DNA of 64,000 nt from an uncultured Pseudoalteromonas sp. (GTDB lineage Bacteria; Pseudomonadota; Gammaproteobacteria; Enterobacterales; Alteromonadaceae). Position numbers and translations under genes: made by a program. Where the stretch lies: NCBI GenBank assembly GCA_947493455.1, contig CANLRB010000007.1, forward strand, positions 1 to 64,000, in the 5' to 3' direction. The notes below the pieces were generated by a model, which was given only the letters and a program-made list of their open reading frames with translations, did no database searches and had not been told where the DNA came from. Position 1 is the stretch's first letter, and each line of letters opens with the position of its first letter. Positions 6,967 through 17,528 of this stretch are shown piece after piece.

Positions 6967-9117
6967 ATGCTTAAGCCACTTTTGCTAAAAAACCAACTTT
7001 TATATGTGAGCTTAGCCTGCCCCTGTGCGCTGGTTGCAAACCCCGATGCTTCGCAAAATGAACTCGAGGTGATCGAAGTCACAGCCCGCCATACAGCGCA
7101 ATCGCTTTATCAAATACCACTCAGCGTCACCGCTCTGTCATCGAACGATATTCAGAATGCTGCATTACATGATGTATCTAGTTTGCAGTATTTGGTACCT
7201 GGGTTTTCTGGTGGCGATTTTAATTTAGGCCAACCACAATACTATATTCGCGGGATCGGCAGTAACGCCGATGCAGCAGGCGCCGATCCTTCTGTGAGCT
7301 ATTATCAAAATGGCAATTACATTGGCCGCACAGCCGCGATGAATGTGCCATTGTTTGATATTGAATCAATTGAAGTACTTAAAGGCCCACAAGGCACCTA
7401 TCAAGGTCGCAATGCCATTGGCGGTAGCATTTTAATTAATACCAAAACGGCCCAGTTTGAAAATTCGGCTTCAGCCTATTTAAAATTAAGCGAACGCAAC
7501 GGTGCCCTAGCAACCCTCATTGCAAACTACTCGCCAAATGAGACGTGGGCAATGCGCCTTGCGACCCGCTATGAACAACAAGACGGTTATATGGAAAACC
7601 CGCTTAGTCACGACGAGTTTTCTAACAAATATGCCAAAGCGCTTCGCTTTACCAATTCAATTCAGACAAACTCGTCAGTACATGACATCGTGTTTTTTCA
7701 CAGCTTAGAAAAACCAAATAACCTCGGGCAACGCACTGTTGGTGGGCTTTTTGGCGACAACCTCGCCCTCAATCACCCTGAAATTAGTAACAACTTTTAT
7801 CACACGGCAGAAGTACTCACCTCCGCGAGTCAGCGTCGCTTAAACCAGCTGAGTTACCGCTATCAAACTGAATTAGATAAAGTGAACCTGATGAGTAATG
7901 TGTTTTATGCCTGCCATGATTTTGATAATTTTGATGCACCCAATCCCGGCATGATCGAAGTTGACCCATTTAGCGTTAATAACAATGTGATGGAACAGGG
8001 TTGCCAAAATTCAGTGTCATTTTCGTTACGAGAAAAATCATCATCGGTTTGGCATTTAGGTGTTTATCTCGATAGGCAAGAAAATGAACGCCAAGAAGAT
8101 TATGACGTTACATTTAGCCAAGGAAGCGCACTTGGCAGCGCCCGTGAAGACACCACAAACGAACATGCATCACTCTTTTTAGCTAAATCTTGGCGTGCCA
8201 CAACACGTCTTCGTTTTGAATTGGGCGCCCGCTATAGCTTAGATATAAAAAATACGCACATCACGGTCAGTGATGTCGATGGACTTATTTACCAAGAGCG
8301 CTATGAGACTCAAAATAAATTCGACGACAAACAACTTACACCGCACTTACACATCTCGTATTTACAAGACCAAGCGCATTTTTTCTATTTAAATTTTGAT
8401 ACTGGTTATAAAGCCGGAGGCTTTGAGCCCGCGGCCACAAAGCAACTGGCAGAGCAACCGTTTTTGTCGGAGCACGCTTTCAGCAAAGAATTCGGCTGGA
8501 AATACAACAGCACCAACCTAGCCATGTTGCTCTCAGTGTTTCATACCGACTATCACGATATTCAAGTGTTAGTACAAAAAGGGCAAGAAGACAGTAATAA
8601 CGAGGAGCTCGGAACCGTCACTGAAAATGCAGCTAATGCCACCAGCAAAGGTGCTGAAGTCGAAATAAGCTGGCTCACTGACCATTGGCAAATCAACAGT
8701 CAACTCGCTTATTTACGTACGCGCTACGACAACTATGTCGGCAGACCCGATGTAATTGGCAATCACTTACGCAATGCGCCGCGCTGGTCATCGTCACTGA
8801 CCGCAAGTTACTATTTTGACAATTTGAATAATTTTGAGCCCAGTTTGCATGTCTCACATTTATTTAAAGGCAAGACTGAGCAAGACCCTGAAAACTATAT
8901 CGGTTCGCGTATTCCAGCCCATGCGTTAACCAATGTATTGTTTAAACTCAATGGCGAGCAACACCAGTTTGAACTGCAAGTTAAAAACCTATTTAACAAG
9001 CAGTACTATATTCACAATTATGCATCTCCCTCAGGTGTTGGTATATTTGGCAGCTTTCCAACACCCGGTGAGGAGCGCACACTCAGTTTGGCCTATCGCT
9101 TCAATTGGTTTCAGTAA
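6967..9117 (+). CDS. TonB-dependent outer-membrane receptor
   Basis: A 716-residue receptor with a hydrophobic N-terminal segment, a TonB-box-like [10 protein letters not shown] (33-42), a plug domain ([51 protein letters not shown]) and a 22-strand-type barrel ending in the aromatic FNWFQ. It is an energised importer for a large substrate such as a siderophore, vitamin or glycan. I see neither a Fur box nor a cobalamin riboswitch in the 120 bases upstream, so the ligand is open. It sits head-on against the metH C-terminal gene with a 7-base overlap of coding ends and no terminator between them. Because that neighbour is cobalamin-dependent, corrinoid uptake is one possibility, but there is no direct evidence. 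Confidence 0.85.
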   Translation: MLKPLLLKNQLLYVSLACPCALVANPDASQNELEVIEVTARHTAQSLYQIPLSVTALSSNDIQNAALHDVSSLQYLVPGFSGGDFNLGQPQYYIRGIGSNADAAGADPSVSYYQNGNYIGRTAAMNVPLFDIESIEVLKGPQGTYQGRNAIGGSILINTKTAQFENSASAYLKLSERNGALATLIANYSPNETWAMRLATRYEQQDGYMENPLSHDEFSNKYAKALRFTNSIQTNSSVHDIVFFHSLEKPNNLGQRTVGGLFGDNLALNHPEISNNFYHTAEVLTSASQRRLNQLSYRYQTELDKVNLMSNVFYACHDFDNFDAPNPGMIEVDPFSVNNNVMEQGCQNSVSFSLREKSSSVWHLGVYLDRQENERQEDYDVTFSQGSALGSAREDTTNEHASLFLAKSWRATTRLRFELGARYSLDIKNTHITVSDVDGLIYQERYETQNKFDDKQLTPHLHISYLQDQAHFFYLNFDTGYKAGGFEPAATKQLAEQPFLSEHAFSKEFGWKYNSTNLAMLLSVFHTDYHDIQVLVQKGQEDSNNEELGTVTENAANATSKGAEVEISWLTDHWQINSQLAYLRTRYDNYVGRPDVIGNHLRNAPRWSSSLTASYYFDNLNNFEPSLHVSHLFKGKTEQDPENYIGSRIPAHALTNVLFKLNGEQHQFELQVKNLFNKQYYIHNYASPSGVGIFGSFPTPGEERTLSLAYRFNWFQ

Positions 9118-11735
9118 CCTATGTTGGGAGCAAGCCAACGTTCAGCTTCTTCTAAACTCATATTTTGGCGGTTGGCGTAATCTTCAACTTGATCTTGCTG
9201 TATTTGCGCCACAGCAAAATATTTTGAATCAGGATGAGAAAAATACCAACCAGATACCGCAGCGCCAGGCCACATTGCGTAAGAACTTGTGAGCTTCATA
9301 CCGATGCGATTTTCAACATCCAGTAGCTGCCAAATTTTCTGTTTTTCAGTATGCTCTGGGCAGGCCGGATAGCCGGGCGCTGGACGAATACCTTGATAGT
9401 TTTCACGAATTAGTTCGTCATTTGATAAGTTTTCATCAGATGCAAAACCCCAAATTTCTTTGCGCACACGTTCGTGTAGGTATTCGGCAAACGCTTCGGC
9501 GAGGCGATCTGCAACGGCTTTGATCATAATTTTATTATAATCATCCTGCTGCGCTTCAAAAGCACTAGCTAAATCATCTTCAGCAAGTCCACCCGTTACC
9601 GCAAACGCGCCAAAATAATCATTAACCCCTTTCGGTGCGATATAATCTGCTAAACAGTAGTTTGCAAATCCCTTTTTCTCGGTTTGTTGACGCAATTGGC
9701 TTGACCTCACCAATACGTCACTGCGCGTTTCATCTGCATAAATTTCAATGTCGTCATCCACTCGATTGGCAGCAAAAATCCCCATCACACCGAGCGGTTG
9801 CAATGTTTGCTCGCGCTCCAATTGGTCGAGCATCGCGTTGGCGTCTTTAAATAAGCTCTGTGCTTCTTGACCAACAATTTCATCGTCTAAAATACGTGGA
9901 TATTTACCAGCCAGTGACCAAGTCATAAAAAATGGCGTCCAGTCAATGTAGTTGCGCAAGGTGCCAATTGACACATCTTTAAATTCCTGCACGCCAAGCT
10001 GCTTAGGTACAGGTGGCGTATAAGAATCAAAATCAAGTTTTGCCGCATTAGCGCGTGCTTGCTCCAGAGTTACTGGTTTTGATTTAGGGCGTTTACGCGC
10101 TTGCTGCTCACGCACTTTTTCGTACTCAGCAGTTGTTTTGGCAATAAAGTCGGCTTTTTGGGTTTTACTGAGCAGGCTTGATGCAACACCGACAGCACGG
10201 CTCGCATTATTTACGTACACCACACCTTTATCGTATTCCGGTTCAATTTTCACCGCGGTATGGGCTTTAGAGGTAGTCGCGCCCCCGATCATAAGCGGAA
10301 TTTCAAACCCTTGGCGTGTCATTTCTTTCGCAACATGAACCATTTCATCAAGTGATGGCGTGATAAGCCCCGACAAACCTATGATATCGACGTTTTCTTC
10401 GATGGCGGTACGTAATATGGTTTCGGCGGGCACCATCACCCCAAGGTCAATAACCTCATAGTTATTACACTGCAAGACCACGCCAACAATATTTTTACCA
10501 ATATCGTGCACATCGCCTTTAACCGTCGCCATTAATATTTTACCGTTAGTCGAGCCTTCTTCTTTTTCTGCTTCAATAAAGGGATCAAGATACGCTACCG
10601 CGCGCTTCATTACGCGGGCCGATTTAACCACTTGTGGTAAAAACATTTTACCGGCACCAAATAAGTCACCAACTACGTTCATGCCATCCATTAAAGGACC
10701 TTCAATCACTTCGATCGGTTTTGTTGCTTGGGTGCGCGCTTCTTCTGTATCTTCCTCGATGTATTCAGTAATGCCTTTAACAAGTGCATGTTCTAAGCGT
10801 TTAGCAACGGGCCAGCTGCGCCATTCAAGGTCTTCTTTTTTAGCGGTTTCGCCCTTACCCGAGTATTTAGGTGCAAGCTCAACCAAACGCTCGCCCGCTT
10901 CTGGATCTTTGTTTAATACAACGTCTTCAACCGCGTCGCGTAGCTCTTTAGGAATATCATCATAAACCGCTAGCTGACCAGCATTTACAATCCCCATATC
11001 CATGCCCGCTTTAATCGCGTGGTATAAGAAAACAGAGTGAATCGCTTCACGAACTGGGTTGTTACCACGAAACGAAAACGAAACGTTTGATACCCCGCCC
11101 GACACTTTACAATGTGGTAAGTTTTGTTTAATACGACGAGTGCCTTCAATAAACTCAACCGCATAGTTATCGTGCTCTTCGATACCCGTGGCGACCGCAA
11201 AAATATTGGGATCAAAAATTATGTCTTCAGGTGGAAAACCAATTTCATCAACCAGTATGCGATAACTACGCTGACAAATTTCAAACTTGCGTTGTTCAGT
11301 TTCGGCTTGTCCGGTTTCATCAAACGCCATTACCACAGCAGCAGCGCCAAAGCGTTTAATGATTTTCGCCTGCTTAATAAACGGCTCTTCGCCTTCTTTT
11401 AACGAAATAGAGTTGACGATTGCCTTACCTTGAATGCACTTAAGCCCCGCCTCTATGACTTCCCATTTTGAAGAATCGACCATAATGGGCACACGAGAAA
11501 TATCGGGTTCTGAGGCAATTAAATTCAAAAAACGAACCATCGCCGCCTTTGAATCCAACATGGCTTCGTCCATATTGATATCAATTACTTGCGCACCATT
11601 TTCGACTTGCTCACGGGCAACGTCGAGGGCCGTTTCATAATCTTCTTCTAAGATCAGCCGTTTAAATTTAGCTGAACCGGTAACATTCGTACGCTCACCG
11701 ACATTGGTGAATACTGCGGTATTAGTTGAACTCAT
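9111..11735 (-). CDS. metH: Methionine synthase, C-terminal protein (folate, cobalamin and activation domains)
   Basis: An 874-residue protein that aligns by eye with E. coli MetH from about residue 350 to the end. Order: pterin-binding barrel beginning [17 protein letters not shown] (about 12-270), cobalamin cap and Rossmann domain with the base-off histidine motif [12 protein letters not shown], and a C-terminal AdoMet-binding reactivation domain (NYIDWTPFF, then [12 protein letters not shown]). It ends WLAPNIGY. The homocysteine domain is absent and is encoded by the upstream gene, 12 bases away. Start: ATG at 11735 with AGGTGGG overlapping the previous stop codon. The two genes are in the same frame, separated by one TAA. 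It should transfer methyl groups from methyl-tetrahydrofolate via cobalamin, docking with the separate N-terminal protein. Confidence 0.93.
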   Translation of the reverse strand: MSSTNTAVFTNVGERTNVTGSAKFKRLILEEDYETALDVAREQVENGAQVIDINMDEAMLDSKAAMVRFLNLIASEPDISRVPIMVDSSKWEVIEAGLKCIQGKAIVNSISLKEGEEPFIKQAKIIKRFGAAAVVMAFDETGQAETEQRKFEICQRSYRILVDEIGFPPEDIIFDPNIFAVATGIEEHDNYAVEFIEGTRRIKQNLPHCKVSGGVSNVSFSFRGNNPVREAIHSVFLYHAIKAGMDMGIVNAGQLAVYDDIPKELRDAVEDVVLNKDPEAGERLVELAPKYSGKGETAKKEDLEWRSWPVAKRLEHALVKGITEYIEEDTEEARTQATKPIEVIEGPLMDGMNVVGDLFGAGKMFLPQVVKSARVMKRAVAYLDPFIEAEKEEGSTNGKILMATVKGDVHDIGKNIVGVVLQCNNYEVIDLGVMVPAETILRTAIEENVDIIGLSGLITPSLDEMVHVAKEMTRQGFEIPLMIGGATTSKAHTAVKIEPEYDKGVVYVNNASRAVGVASSLLSKTQKADFIAKTTAEYEKVREQQARKRPKSKPVTLEQARANAAKLDFDSYTPPVPKQLGVQEFKDVSIGTLRNYIDWTPFFMTWSLAGKYPRILDDEIVGQEAQSLFKDANAMLDQLEREQTLQPLGVMGIFAANRVDDDIEIYADETRSDVLVRSSQLRQQTEKKGFANYCLADYIAPKGVNDYFGAFAVTGGLAEDDLASAFEAQQDDYNKIMIKAVADRLAEAFAEYLHERVRKEIWGFASDENLSNDELIRENYQGIRPAPGYPACPEHTEKQKIWQLLDVENRIGMKLTSSYAMWPGAAVSGWYFSHPDSKYFAVAQIQQDQVEDYANRQNMSLEEAERWLAPNIGY

Positions 11736-11747
11736 ATCGACCCACCT

Positions 11748-12806
11748 TTAATTCAAATTACAGGCTTCAAGGCCAGATAAACGCATACGCACTTCAAGCT
11801 GTGGCAATGCACGCGGTGCAACACCTTGAATGCCATCATAAAATGCTTTGATATGTGCAGGTGTTGTACCACAGCACCCGCCTACAATATTGATCAGACC
11901 ATTATTAGCCCAATCAATAATTTCCACCGCCATCTCATCGGCGGCTAAATCATATTCACCGAATTCATTAGGTAATCCAGCATTGGGATGAACTGATGTA
12001 TAGGTTTCGCACACACGCGATAGCTCAACCACGTACTGACGCAATAAATCTGGGCCAAGTGCGCAATTTAAACCAATCGAAATCGGCTTAATATGACGAA
12101 TCGAATTATAAAATGCTTCAGTAGTTTGGCCAGATAAGGTGCGTCCTGATGCATCGGTAATGGTACCTGAGATCATAACAGGCAAGCTATAGCCTGCTAA
12201 TTCAAAGGCCTCTTCTACTGCAAACGCAGCTGCTTTGGCATTCAGGGTATCGAATATTGTTTCAATTAGAATTAAATCCGCGCCCCCTTCCATCAACGCC
12301 AAAGTAGATTCAATATATGCCTCTACAAGTGCATCAAAGGTCACATTGCGAAAGCCAGGATCATTTACATCTGGCGAAATAGAACACGTTTTCGACGTTG
12401 GTCCAAGCACACCGGCAACATAACGCGGCTTGCTTGGGTCGCTTTTTTCAATTTCGTCGCACACTTTGCGCGCAAGTTTTGCCGATTCAAAATTAATTTC
12501 ACGGCTTAAACTCGCCATTTCGTAATCTTCCATCGAAATCGTGGTGGCATTAAAGGTATTTGTTTCAATAATATCAGCACCTGCCAACAGGTACTCTCTA
12601 TGTATATCGGCAATAATTTTAGGCTGCGTTAGACTCAGTAAATCGTTATTTCCCTTAACTAACACATGCCAATTTGCAAAGCGCTCACCACGATAGTCGT
12701 CTTCTTCTAATTTATATTGCTGGATCATGGTGCCCATCGCACCATCTAAAATAAGAATGCGCTCATTTAGCGCGGCCTTTAATTGTGCGGTTTTATTACT
12801 CGGCAT
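11748..12806 (-). CDS. metH: Methionine synthase, N-terminal protein (homocysteine-binding domain)
   Basis: A 352-residue protein equal to the homocysteine S-methyltransferase domain of MetH. It has [43 protein letters not shown] and the three zinc ligands in GLNCALG and GGCCGTT. It ends at [11 protein letters not shown] followed by TAA, precisely where E. coli MetH runs through a linker into its folate domain. Start: ATG at 12806, preceded by TTAGGA; it overlaps the metA stop by 11 bases. The frame is open to another ATG at 12824, but that has no ribosome site. The summed length of both MetH parts, 1226 residues, matches the single E. coli protein (1227). Confidence 0.93.
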   Translation of the reverse strand: MPSNKTAQLKAALNERILILDGAMGTMIQQYKLEEDDYRGERFANWHVLVKGNNDLLSLTQPKIIADIHREYLLAGADIIETNTFNATTISMEDYEMASLSREINFESAKLARKVCDEIEKSDPSKPRYVAGVLGPTSKTCSISPDVNDPGFRNVTFDALVEAYIESTLALMEGGADLILIETIFDTLNAKAAAFAVEEAFELAGYSLPVMISGTITDASGRTLSGQTTEAFYNSIRHIKPISIGLNCALGPDLLRQYVVELSRVCETYTSVHPNAGLPNEFGEYDLAADEMAVEIIDWANNGLINIVGGCCGTTPAHIKAFYDGIQGVAPRALPQLEVRMRLSGLEACNLN

Positions 12807-13743
12807 AGTTATTAGTCCTAACATCTTGACTGACTAAATTAATATCATACGGTGTCGTTTGATACACGTAATAGTTTAACCAATTGGAAAACAGTAAAAA
12901 GGCATGACTTTGCCATGTTTTGCTTGGGTTAATATCTGGGTTATCATCAGGGAAGTAATTGACAGGTTTTGGCGCATTGTGTGATTTAGCACAATCGCGT
13001 AAATACTCACCTTTTAATGTGGTTGCATCGTATTCTGGGTGGCCTGTCAAAAACACTTGGCTGCCCGACTTATTTTTTATCAAATAGGCACCGACTTGGT
13101 TTGAACCAGCCAACACCTCGAGGTCTGATTCAGTTTCTATTTGCTCAATATCAATATGCCCATAGCGAGAGTGAGGCACCAAAAAATCATCATCAAAACC
13201 ACGTGTCAGCGCTGCATGCTCAAAATAACGTTGATGTTTAAATACACCGCACAGTTTGGCTTCGCGTAAATGACGCTTGAGGCCATAATGATGAAATAAA
13301 CTCGCATGTGCTGCCCAACATGAAAACAAAGTTGATGTCACATGATGTTCGGCCCAATCTAAAATAAGCTGTAGTTCGTGCCAGTAACCGACTTGCTCAT
13401 ATTCAAGGTGCGCCAGCGGTGCACCCGTGACAATCAAGCCATCGTAATTAAAATCTTTCACTTCTGAGAAGTATTTATAAAACGTATCTAAATGCTGCTC
13501 CGAGGTTGTTTTGCTGCGATGGGTGTCAAGGCGCAGTAAATCCACGTTAACTTGCAATGGAGAATTCGCGAGCAAACGAATAAATTGAACCTCAGTTTCC
13601 ACTTTATTTGGCATTAAGTTCAATATAGCTAAACGCATCGGACGGATTTCTTGTGATTTAGCCCGTGATTGAGGCATTACAAACACATTTTCATTGCGCA
13701 GTGCGGCAATGGCGGGTAGCTGATCTCGAACTGTAATTGGCAT
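12796..13743 (-). CDS. metA: Homoserine O-succinyltransferase / acyltransferase
   Basis: A 315-residue MetA-family enzyme, acylating homoserine at the first committed step of methionine synthesis. The catalytic Cys142 is in [10 protein letters not shown] and the His235-Glu237 pair in TGHPEYDA, at the same positions as in E. coli MetA. The substrate (succinyl- or acetyl-CoA) depends on a residue I cannot assign with confidence here. It is the first gene of a three-gene operon; its stop overlaps the start of the MetH N-terminal gene, so homoserine activation and homocysteine methylation are co-expressed. Possible degenerate MetJ boxes lie upstream. Confidence 0.95.
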   Translation of the reverse strand: MPITVRDQLPAIAALRNENVFVMPQSRAKSQEIRPMRLAILNLMPNKVETEVQFIRLLANSPLQVNVDLLRLDTHRSKTTSEQHLDTFYKYFSEVKDFNYDGLIVTGAPLAHLEYEQVGYWHELQLILDWAEHHVTSTLFSCWAAHASLFHHYGLKRHLREAKLCGVFKHQRYFEHAALTRGFDDDFLVPHSRYGHIDIEQIETESDLEVLAGSNQVGAYLIKNKSGSQVFLTGHPEYDATTLKGEYLRDCAKSHNAPKPVNYFPDDNPDINPSKTWQSHAFLLFSNWLNYYVYQTTPYDINLVSQDVRTNNYAE

Positions 13744-13781
13744 AAAAACTCCAAATAAGGGTCTGAAGTGACAATTATGAC

Positions 13782-13822
13782 TGGATAGATAGAAATATCA
13801 AGCTCTAGCAGTTTAGATGGCC
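13782..13822. promoter_or_regulatory. Possible degenerate MetJ operator upstream of metA
   Basis: A run of 8-bp units, GGATAGAT, AGAAATAT, CAAGCTCT, AGCAGTTT and AGATGGCC, of which several match the MetJ consensus AGACGTCT at 4-5 of 8 positions. It lies 40-80 bases upstream of metA. The matches are weak and could be chance; the main support is that metA is a classic MetJ target and that a clearer array exists at 5747. Confidence 0.35.
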
Positions 13823-13897
13823 AAATAAATATTAACCTAACTCATTTTTTATCGACTATAGTTATAGAAACACGGACTAAGCACACACTTTAATACG

Positions 13898-15085
13898 ATG
13901 TTGGACAAAGAAAACAGTATTCTTGATAAGATGACGGATATCATCGCCTGCCTAAATACCTGTGAATCAGTTGAACACTTTTTACTTGATATTCACTGTA
14001 TACTGCAAAGAATCACCTATGCCGATAATTTTTATGTTGTGCTTATCAACGATAAAAACCAACTCAGCTTTCCGTATTTTCATGATGTAAAAGACAATAT
14101 AGATACTGATAAACTGCAGGGTCTCTCAGCAGAAGATATCGCCAATACATTAACTGCATATGCACTTAAAAACAAAAAAGTCTGTAATTACGACCAACAA
14201 AAAATCGAAGATTTAATTAATACAAAACAAGTCAATATGCTTGGCACTATTCCCAAACAATGGCTTTGTTTTCCACTTGAGCACAGTGGTCATTATTTAG
14301 GTGCGTTCATTATTCAGTCTTATCGCCGCGAACAAGAATATGATGACCTCACCGTTGATTTGCTCTATACCATCAGCCATGTTATTTCGTCATCATTAAG
14401 CGCATTTAATACTCAACAAGCATTAAAATTTGCCAATATGGAGCTGCAAGATCACCACTTAAAACTGGAACAAAAAGTAAAATCACGCACGCTTGAGCTA
14501 GAAGAAAGCCTGCAACAACTGCAAGCTGAGGTTGATCAGCGTAAATTATTGCAGGCACAGCTTGAGCATGAATCGATGCATGATAGTTTAACGGAACTGG
14601 CAAACCGCAAGTTTTTGTTTTCCCATTTAAAACGCATTGCCAAAAAGGCCGAACGTGAGCCACAAAATGTCTGCGTCATGTATTTGGATCTCGATGGGTT
14701 TAAACCTATCAACGATGAATTTGGCCATCCAATTGGCGACCTTGTACTGATTGAAATCAGCAAACGATTAGTTATTTCAGTACGAGGTTACGATATTGTT
14801 GCTCGCATTGGCGGCGACGAATTTATTATTCTTATTGAACAAAATGTTGATACCAATGTGATTGAGCTTATGTCGCAACGTATTATCGATGCCGTGTCAC
14901 AGCCGATAGAAACACCTAACGGCATCGTCAGCGTGGGTATCAGTATAGGAGTCGCTATCAGCGACATGCCAAACCACATTAGTGACGAACTTATTTCACG
15001 TGCCGATCATGCACTTTATCAAGCAAAAGGGGCTGGTAAAGGACAAGTTTATTTTGCTCAAGATGCGCTTGCTGAGACCAATTAG
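13898..15085 (+). CDS. GAF-GGDEF diguanylate cyclase
   Basis: A 395-residue cytosolic protein. Residues 1-170 look like a GAF sensor domain (FYVVLINDKNQLSFPYF; LCFPLEHSGHYLGAFIIQS). Residues 175-225 form a coiled coil of the signalling-helix type (EQKVKSRTLELEESLQQLQAEV). Residues 226-390 are a complete GGDEF domain with the signature GGDEF at 305-309 and an RxxD inhibitory site (RGYD, 296-299) at the expected five-residue spacing. It should make cyclic di-GMP with product inhibition. There is no EAL domain. The ligand of the GAF domain is unknown. It is a single gene divergent from metA. Confidence 0.9.
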   Translation: MLDKENSILDKMTDIIACLNTCESVEHFLLDIHCILQRITYADNFYVVLINDKNQLSFPYFHDVKDNIDTDKLQGLSAEDIANTLTAYALKNKKVCNYDQQKIEDLINTKQVNMLGTIPKQWLCFPLEHSGHYLGAFIIQSYRREQEYDDLTVDLLYTISHVISSSLSAFNTQQALKFANMELQDHHLKLEQKVKSRTLELEESLQQLQAEVDQRKLLQAQLEHESMHDSLTELANRKFLFSHLKRIAKKAEREPQNVCVMYLDLDGFKPINDEFGHPIGDLVLIEISKRLVISVRGYDIVARIGGDEFIILIEQNVDTNVIELMSQRIIDAVSQPIETPNGIVSVGISIGVAISDMPNHISDELISRADHALYQAKGAGKGQVYFAQDALAETN

Positions 15086-15275
15086 GGTTAATGCAAACCC
15101 GCAATTGAATGATAAACACCTAATAAAACTGTCGATTAGTGATTACTTTGTAACTAAAGGTAATCTTTCAATCCCCCATGTGTTAAGCCTTTACTAACAA
15201 CGCGTCCGTGATTTTCACGATCTTTATCCCATATTTAGAAACAAATAGGTTTCAATTTTTCACATAAAACAATAA

Positions 15276-15300
15276 AATGATAATAAAAACCAATCTCATT
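15276..15300. promoter_or_regulatory. Fur box
   Basis: AATGATAAT (15276-15284) followed by the 19-mer AATAAAAACCAATCTCATT (15282-15300). Against the common marine Fur-site form AATGATAATNATTCTCATT the 19-mer matches 14 of 18 defined positions. It ends 12 bases before the first gene of the PepSY operon, a fitting place for iron repression. Confidence 0.6.
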
Positions 15301-15311
15301 TGGGTTATCAA

Positions 15312-15632
15312 ATGGAATTTACCGTCATATTACTGGTGTGGCTTGCCGCCTGTGCCCTCTATTTACAAAGCAAACGGCAAACTATACTAAAATCAGCAAT
15401 AGATAGACCCATTGCAATCGTCACTGCGGCGTTTCTACTGGTATTGTCGATATTTATTCTTTCACTCAGTTACCCAATTACATCATCTGTGTTAGCGATT
15501 TTAGTCGCAATAATGGCCTTGTTACCTTGCATTACTATTTTATCGGCTTATTCAAAGCAACATCTCACCATCGCCACGTCGACCATGACAAGTATTGTTG
15601 TCTGTCTCACGTTTGTAAAAGGAGTAGTCTGA
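15312..15632 (+). CDS. Small membrane protein of PepSY operon
   Basis: A 106-residue protein with three predicted membrane helices (VILLVWLAACALYL; IVTAAFLLVLSIFILSLSY; VLAILVAIMALLPCITILSAY). It is of the size and type of the DUF3325-like proteins that accompany iron-regulated PepSY membrane proteins, but I cannot confirm the family. ATG 15312 is preferred to TTG 15300, since the latter overlaps the Fur box. Its stop overlaps the next ATG (TGATG), so the two are translationally coupled. The Fur box just upstream points to iron limitation as the signal. Confidence 0.55.
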   Translation: MEFTVILLVWLAACALYLQSKRQTILKSAIDRPIAIVTAAFLLVLSIFILSLSYPITSSVLAILVAIMALLPCITILSAYSKQHLTIATSTMTSIVVCLTFVKGVV

Positions 15633-15886
15633 TGTTTGTCAAAACACTGTACGGCCTTTTAATGGGTTTATTGCTGTCAATTTCACTGGTACTTAATATC
15701 AATTTACTAGTACCGATTGACGAAGATGCGCGATTACTAATGGGGTTACTGCTGGCGTTTCCAATTTGGGCTGCAACTATCACCTGGTGCTACTTTTTAG
15801 AACCAATAAAACAAATACTTAAAAAGCCTCTCTTGGTGCTTGTACCGTCATTTATCTGTAACCTTTTACTGCTTTTTCTTAGGTAA
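15632..15886 (+). CDS. Small membrane protein of PepSY operon (DUF3649-like)
   Basis: An 84-residue protein with two to three hydrophobic helices (LYGLLMGLLLSISLVLNINLL; RLLMGLLLAFPIWAATITWCYF; LLVLVPSFICNLLLLFL). Start ATG 15632 has a good AAAGGAG site nine bases upstream; the longer open frame from 15527 overlaps the previous gene and is not used. The pattern RLLMGLLLAFPIWAATITW resembles DUF3649, a family found beside PepSY transmembrane proteins, but this is a by-eye judgement. Six bases separate it from the PepSY gene. Confidence 0.55.
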   Translation: MFVKTLYGLLMGLLLSISLVLNINLLVPIDEDARLLMGLLLAFPIWAATITWCYFLEPIKQILKKPLLVLVPSFICNLLLLFLR

Positions 15887-15891
15887 TCACA

Positions 15892-17475
15892 ATGAATAAA
15901 CAAAATTACTCACTAAAAGCAATCACCCACGCTCATGCTTGGGTCGGTTTAGTTATTTCAAGCGTCTTATTTATTGTTTTTTTTGCCGGATCAATTAGCT
16001 TATTTCGCGACAATATTATTGCTTGGGAGCGTGCACCACATCTTAGTACACAATCTTCAACGGCCGCGTTGTCGCTTGACAACACAGTCACGCAAATTAC
16101 TAACAACTATGATGTTAATATGCATCATCGCATGTTTTTAATTTTTCCGACCGCGCATTCAAATTATATTGACGCTTACTACGGTGAACACATTGAAGGT
16201 GGCGAAGAACACGATATTCATACGGTGCATAACCAGCACACAGGTGAAATCGTCGGCAATGGTAGTTTATTTGATTTTTCTAATTTCATTTATGAATTGC
16301 ATATTAACCTCAAAATCCCCGGATACGGCAAATACATAGTCGGTATTGTTACCTTATTTTTCTTTGTCGCACTATTAACTGGCGTGGTTATTCATTGGCG
16401 AAAAATCATTAAGAACTTTTTTCAGTATCGCACTAAAGGTAAAAAAGACAGTTATTTAGACGCTCACAACCTCATTGGCGTAATGGGATTACCGTTTCAT
16501 ATTATGTACGCCTTTACCGGTTTAGTATTTAACCTGGTACTTGTTTATCAAATCGCATACGCGGTAGTGCTTTATCAAGGCGATCAAGACAAGCTACTGC
16601 AAGCTGCGGGTTACGGCGAAGTACATATCGAAGAAACCAACACGCCACAAGCGATGGTAGGACTGGATGACTTATATCAAGACGCACAAACACAATTAGG
16701 TGTAGAAAAGCTCGGTTACGCATTAATTGAACACTTTGGTGACGAAAGTGCTTCAATCACATTTCGCGTTGATGACCCTAATTTTTTCGCAACTAAAAAA
16801 GAAATCAAATATTTAATAAAAGATCAGTCTGTTTTATACAAAACTTTAGATAACTACGACAATCAAGTACGAAGCGGTTTACAAGTGATCACCAACTTAC
16901 ATTTTGGTAACTTTGCAGGCTACGGCTTACGCATTTTGTTCTTTATTTTAGGTATCGCGACCTGTTATATCATTTTAAGCGGAAACTTAATGTGGATTGA
17001 AAAACGCATGAAACAACGAGTTAAAAACGAGTTCGGATTGCACTTTGTCAAAGCGATGACGTCGGGAGTTTTTATTGGGTTTGCCTTTGCCGTTGCGATT
17101 GGTTTTATCCTGTCACGCATTCTAGAACCAGATTATTTATTGCGTACACAATTTATTCAAACTGCATTTTACGCAATACTCGCGACCGCAATTGTGACTT
17201 CATTCTTTATTAAACAGCAAAAACGATTCACTTGCTTGTTTTTGCAACTTACCGCGGCCTGTTTTGCAATAGTCCCACTATTAGATTGGATAGTAGCTCA
17301 TCAAGGAATTTTGCAAATGGTAAAGCAAGGTTATTTCGACATCATAATTGTTGAGATGATGCTCCTTATACTCGCATTACTACTCTACTTAATAGCACGT
17401 TATAGCACCCCAAAAACACAAACGAAGACCGAACACGCCTTCGACGAAATAGACTCGTCGCTATCGACGCAGTAG
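15892..17475 (+). CDS. PepSY-associated transmembrane protein
   Basis: A 527-residue inner-membrane protein of the PepSY_TM family. Helix 1 carries HAHAWVGLVISSVLFIVFFAGSI, then a large periplasmic part (about 45-140), helices around IVGIVTLFFFVALLTGVVIHWRKI and IGVMGLPFHIMYAFTGLVFNL, a second periplasmic part, and four to five C-terminal helices. Conserved histidines in helix 1, in VIHWRK and in LPFHIMYAF are as expected for proteins thought to carry heme and to pass electrons for ferric-siderophore reduction. That function is inferred from the family and from the Fur box at the operon head. A TonB receptor is not adjacent, unlike many relatives. Confidence 0.8.
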   Translation: MNKQNYSLKAITHAHAWVGLVISSVLFIVFFAGSISLFRDNIIAWERAPHLSTQSSTAALSLDNTVTQITNNYDVNMHHRMFLIFPTAHSNYIDAYYGEHIEGGEEHDIHTVHNQHTGEIVGNGSLFDFSNFIYELHINLKIPGYGKYIVGIVTLFFFVALLTGVVIHWRKIIKNFFQYRTKGKKDSYLDAHNLIGVMGLPFHIMYAFTGLVFNLVLVYQIAYAVVLYQGDQDKLLQAAGYGEVHIEETNTPQAMVGLDDLYQDAQTQLGVEKLGYALIEHFGDESASITFRVDDPNFFATKKEIKYLIKDQSVLYKTLDNYDNQVRSGLQVITNLHFGNFAGYGLRILFFILGIATCYIILSGNLMWIEKRMKQRVKNEFGLHFVKAMTSGVFIGFAFAVAIGFILSRILEPDYLLRTQFIQTAFYAILATAIVTSFFIKQQKRFTCLFLQLTAACFAIVPLLDWIVAHQGILQMVKQGYFDIIIVEMMLLILALLLYLIARYSTPKTQTKTEHAFDEIDSSLSTQ

Positions 17476-17487
17476 ACACATCTGTTA

Positions 17488-17512
17488 AAAGCCATAACAA
17501 GGTTATGGCTTT
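17488..17512. terminator. Bidirectional intrinsic terminator
   Basis: AAAGCCATAAC (17488-17498), loop AAG, GTTATGGCTTT (17502-17512). It lies between the convergent PepSY and exonuclease genes and can serve both. Confidence 0.85.
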
Positions 17513-17528
17513 ATTATTGCTTCCTAAC

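Noticed and set aside
11736-11750. metH split as sequencing error or pseudogene
   Set aside because: Both halves keep all catalytic motifs, a ribosome site overlaps the stop, and the junction contains extra codons absent from single-chain MetH. A read check would still be decisive.
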